Shown: positions 5,544-6,803 of the stretch, piece after piece
Position numbering within the stretch: the stretch's first letter is position 1
How the letters are laid out: the number at the start of each line of letters is the position of its first letter
Source: Bacillota bacterium
GTDB lineage: Bacteria; Bacillota; Clostridia; Acetivibrionales; DSM-2933
Direction of reading: 5' to 3'
Length of the DNA stretch: 6,803 bases
Assembly: GCA_030705945.1 (NCBI GenBank)
Contig: JAUZPS010000265.1
Coordinates: forward strand, 1-6,803
Program-made: the position numbers and the translations under genes
Notes under the pieces: generated by a model
What the model saw: the letters and a program-made list of their open reading frames with translations, nothing else
What the model was told of the DNA's origin: nothing
Database searches by the model: none

Positions 5544-6803
5544 ATGAAGGATCTATTTAAAAGGCACTGGATAACGCTTTTAGGGGCAATGTTCATGTTT
5601 CTCACCTTCTCGTATTTATTTAAGTTTGCTGTTGATAAAGGCTGGATTTCAAATCAGATCAAAATTGTTATTGGTATCACGGCAGGAGCTGGATTTATCA
5701 TAGGCGGCGTTGGGGCAGGACATAAAGGAAAATCAGCTATTAATGAAATATTAACAGGACTTGGAACATCGCTGCTTTACACAACTTTTGCGTTCGCGGG
5801 AATTTATTATACAATGTGGAACCCGATGACTGTTTTTCTCCTTATGGTAGCTGTAACTTTGGCCGTGAGTGTATACTCCTTTAAATTTGATTTGAGAGTA
5901 CTGATGAACATCGGTTTTTTAGGCGCTCTGTTTGCTCCGATGGTTATGAGATCGGAAAATTCTATTTTCACACTTTTCTTATATCTCCTAGTGATTAACT
6001 CAGCAGCTTTCTTTGTAAGCGTTAATAAAAAGTGGTCCGAATTAAGATTGATTCCTTTTGTAGGAACATGGATTCTCTTTTCCACATATTATGTTTATTT
6101 TCATCCGAGTAGCTGGCAAGTACCATTCAGATACTCAGCAGCGGCGTTTATATTCTTTGTAGTTGGCTTTGTAATATCTTCTTGGAAAGACGGAAAGAAT
6201 TTTAACGGTTTGAATCTCTATCTCGGAATATCAAACGGAGTAATGTTCGGTATATGGTCCCTGATTATAATGAATAATGTCACACCGTTTTCTCTTATAC
6301 TAGGAGCCATCGGCACAATTTATATAGGGGCGTCTTTAGTAATTTACAAAATGGTAAACAAATTTACAGTTGCAGTTATGACCAAGTTTTTTGCAGGAGC
6401 TCTTTTTATACTGATAGCATTGAACGATATTGGAAATGGTCATGATATAAAGCCGATGATTTCAGTTTATCTCTGGATATTTGTTGCAATAATTATACTT
6501 ATCGTAGGTCAGATAAAGAATATTGATTATCTTAAATTAGCGGCAATCTGTATATGGGTTATTACAGGAAGTTACTGGTACATAACCACATGGGTAACAC
6601 CTTTAGGAAACTGGTTTGGAACATTTATACCGATCTTAAACTTCTCAGGCTTGGCATGGGCTCTCCTAGCAGCATTCGGATTTTATTTATCGGTTAAATT
6701 AAAATTCAAGTTGTTTAAAAATGAAATCGATAATGAATCATTTAATTATTATATATCAAATACCTTTTCAATAATCAGCCATATAATTGTTGGAGGACTT
6801 TTA
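5544..6803 (+). CDS. DUF2339-like polytopic membrane protein, 3' end missing
   Basis: The reading frame is open for 420 codons to the right window edge. The ATG follows AAAGGATGA (5529-5537), with 9 bases between AAAGGA and the start. The protein is almost wholly membrane-embedded. Hydrophobic segments lie near residues 9-28, 40-59, 69-90, 94-113, 118-135, 140-160, 167-187, 198-214, 223-244, 248-270, 274-293, 302-323, 328-350 and 359-386, and a fifteenth starts near 404. The early pattern, LFKFAVDKGWIS followed by a glycine-rich helix, then LGTSLLYTTFAFAGIYY and later NIGFLGALFAPM, resembles DUF2339 membrane proteins. Those are often 600-1000 residues long, so a third or more may be missing. 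Their function is not established, and a transport or envelope role would be a guess. The gene lies 394 bases after the response regulator in the same direction, behind a structured leader, so it may be a regulated target. Family assignment is by memory of the pattern, not by a search. Confidence 0.75.
   Translation, partial: MKDLFKRHWITLLGAMFMFLTFSYLFKFAVDKGWISNQIKIVIGITAGAGFIIGGVGAGHKGKSAINEILTGLGTSLLYTTFAFAGIYYTMWNPMTVFLLMVAVTLAVSVYSFKFDLRVLMNIGFLGALFAPMVMRSENSIFTLFLYLLVINSAAFFVSVNKKWSELRLIPFVGTWILFSTYYVYFHPSSWQVPFRYSAAAFIFFVVGFVISSWKDGKNFNGLNLYLGISNGVMFGIWSLIIMNNVTPFSLILGAIGTIYIGASLVIYKMVNKFTVAVMTKFFAGALFILIALNDIGNGHDIKPMISVYLWIFVAIIILIVGQIKNIDYLKLAAICIWVITGSYWYITTWVTPLGNWFGTFIPILNFSGLAWALLAAFGFYLSVKLKFKLFKNEIDNESFNYYISNTFSIISHIIVGGLL

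Noticed and set aside
5807..6085. A 92-residue reading frame on the minus strand inside the membrane protein gene
   Set aside because: It is opposite an uninterrupted 420-codon frame with a good start and a consistent membrane-helix pattern.

Overview
The window looks like chromosomal DNA from a low-GC Bacillota, most likely a clostridial relative. The basis is an AT-rich composition, frequent AGA, GGA and ATA codons, strong AGGAGG-type ribosome binding sites, and the gatA-gatB order of an indirect Gln/Asn-tRNA pathway. The genus cannot be fixed from the sequence alone. All five genes lie on the + strand.

Bases 1-2574 hold the end of a gat operon: gatA, cut by the left window edge, then a complete gatB 24 bases later. 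Together with GatC they form the amidotransferase that turns misacylated Glu-tRNA(Gln) and/or Asp-tRNA(Asn) into the correct aminoacyl-tRNA. A perfect 16-bp inverted repeat (2595-2647) closes the operon. It is either a terminator or an operator for the next gene.

Bases 2708-5149 encode a two-component system. The sensor kinase has seven predicted membrane helices, a PAS domain and a HisKA_3/HATPase_c core, and its membrane part is unusually cysteine-rich. The partner is a NarL/LuxR-type response regulator that starts at TTG. The pair very probably forms one transcription unit, with the membrane sensor phosphorylating a DNA-binding regulator.

Bases 5150-5543 are a gene-free, very AT-rich stretch packed with secondary structure. 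It contains a 105-base imperfect palindrome and a 36-base near-perfect palindrome with a T-run. A second hairpin reuses one arm of that palindrome, so the two cannot form together. Three TGACTT motifs and a TATAAT box follow.

From 5544 to the right edge runs an open, unfinished gene for a very hydrophobic protein of at least 14 membrane helices that resembles the DUF2339 family. It is a natural candidate target or partner of the two-component system, but this rests only on adjacency and on the structured region before it. The most interesting part of the window is 5218-5410. No CRISPR array, transposase, tRNA or rRNA was seen.
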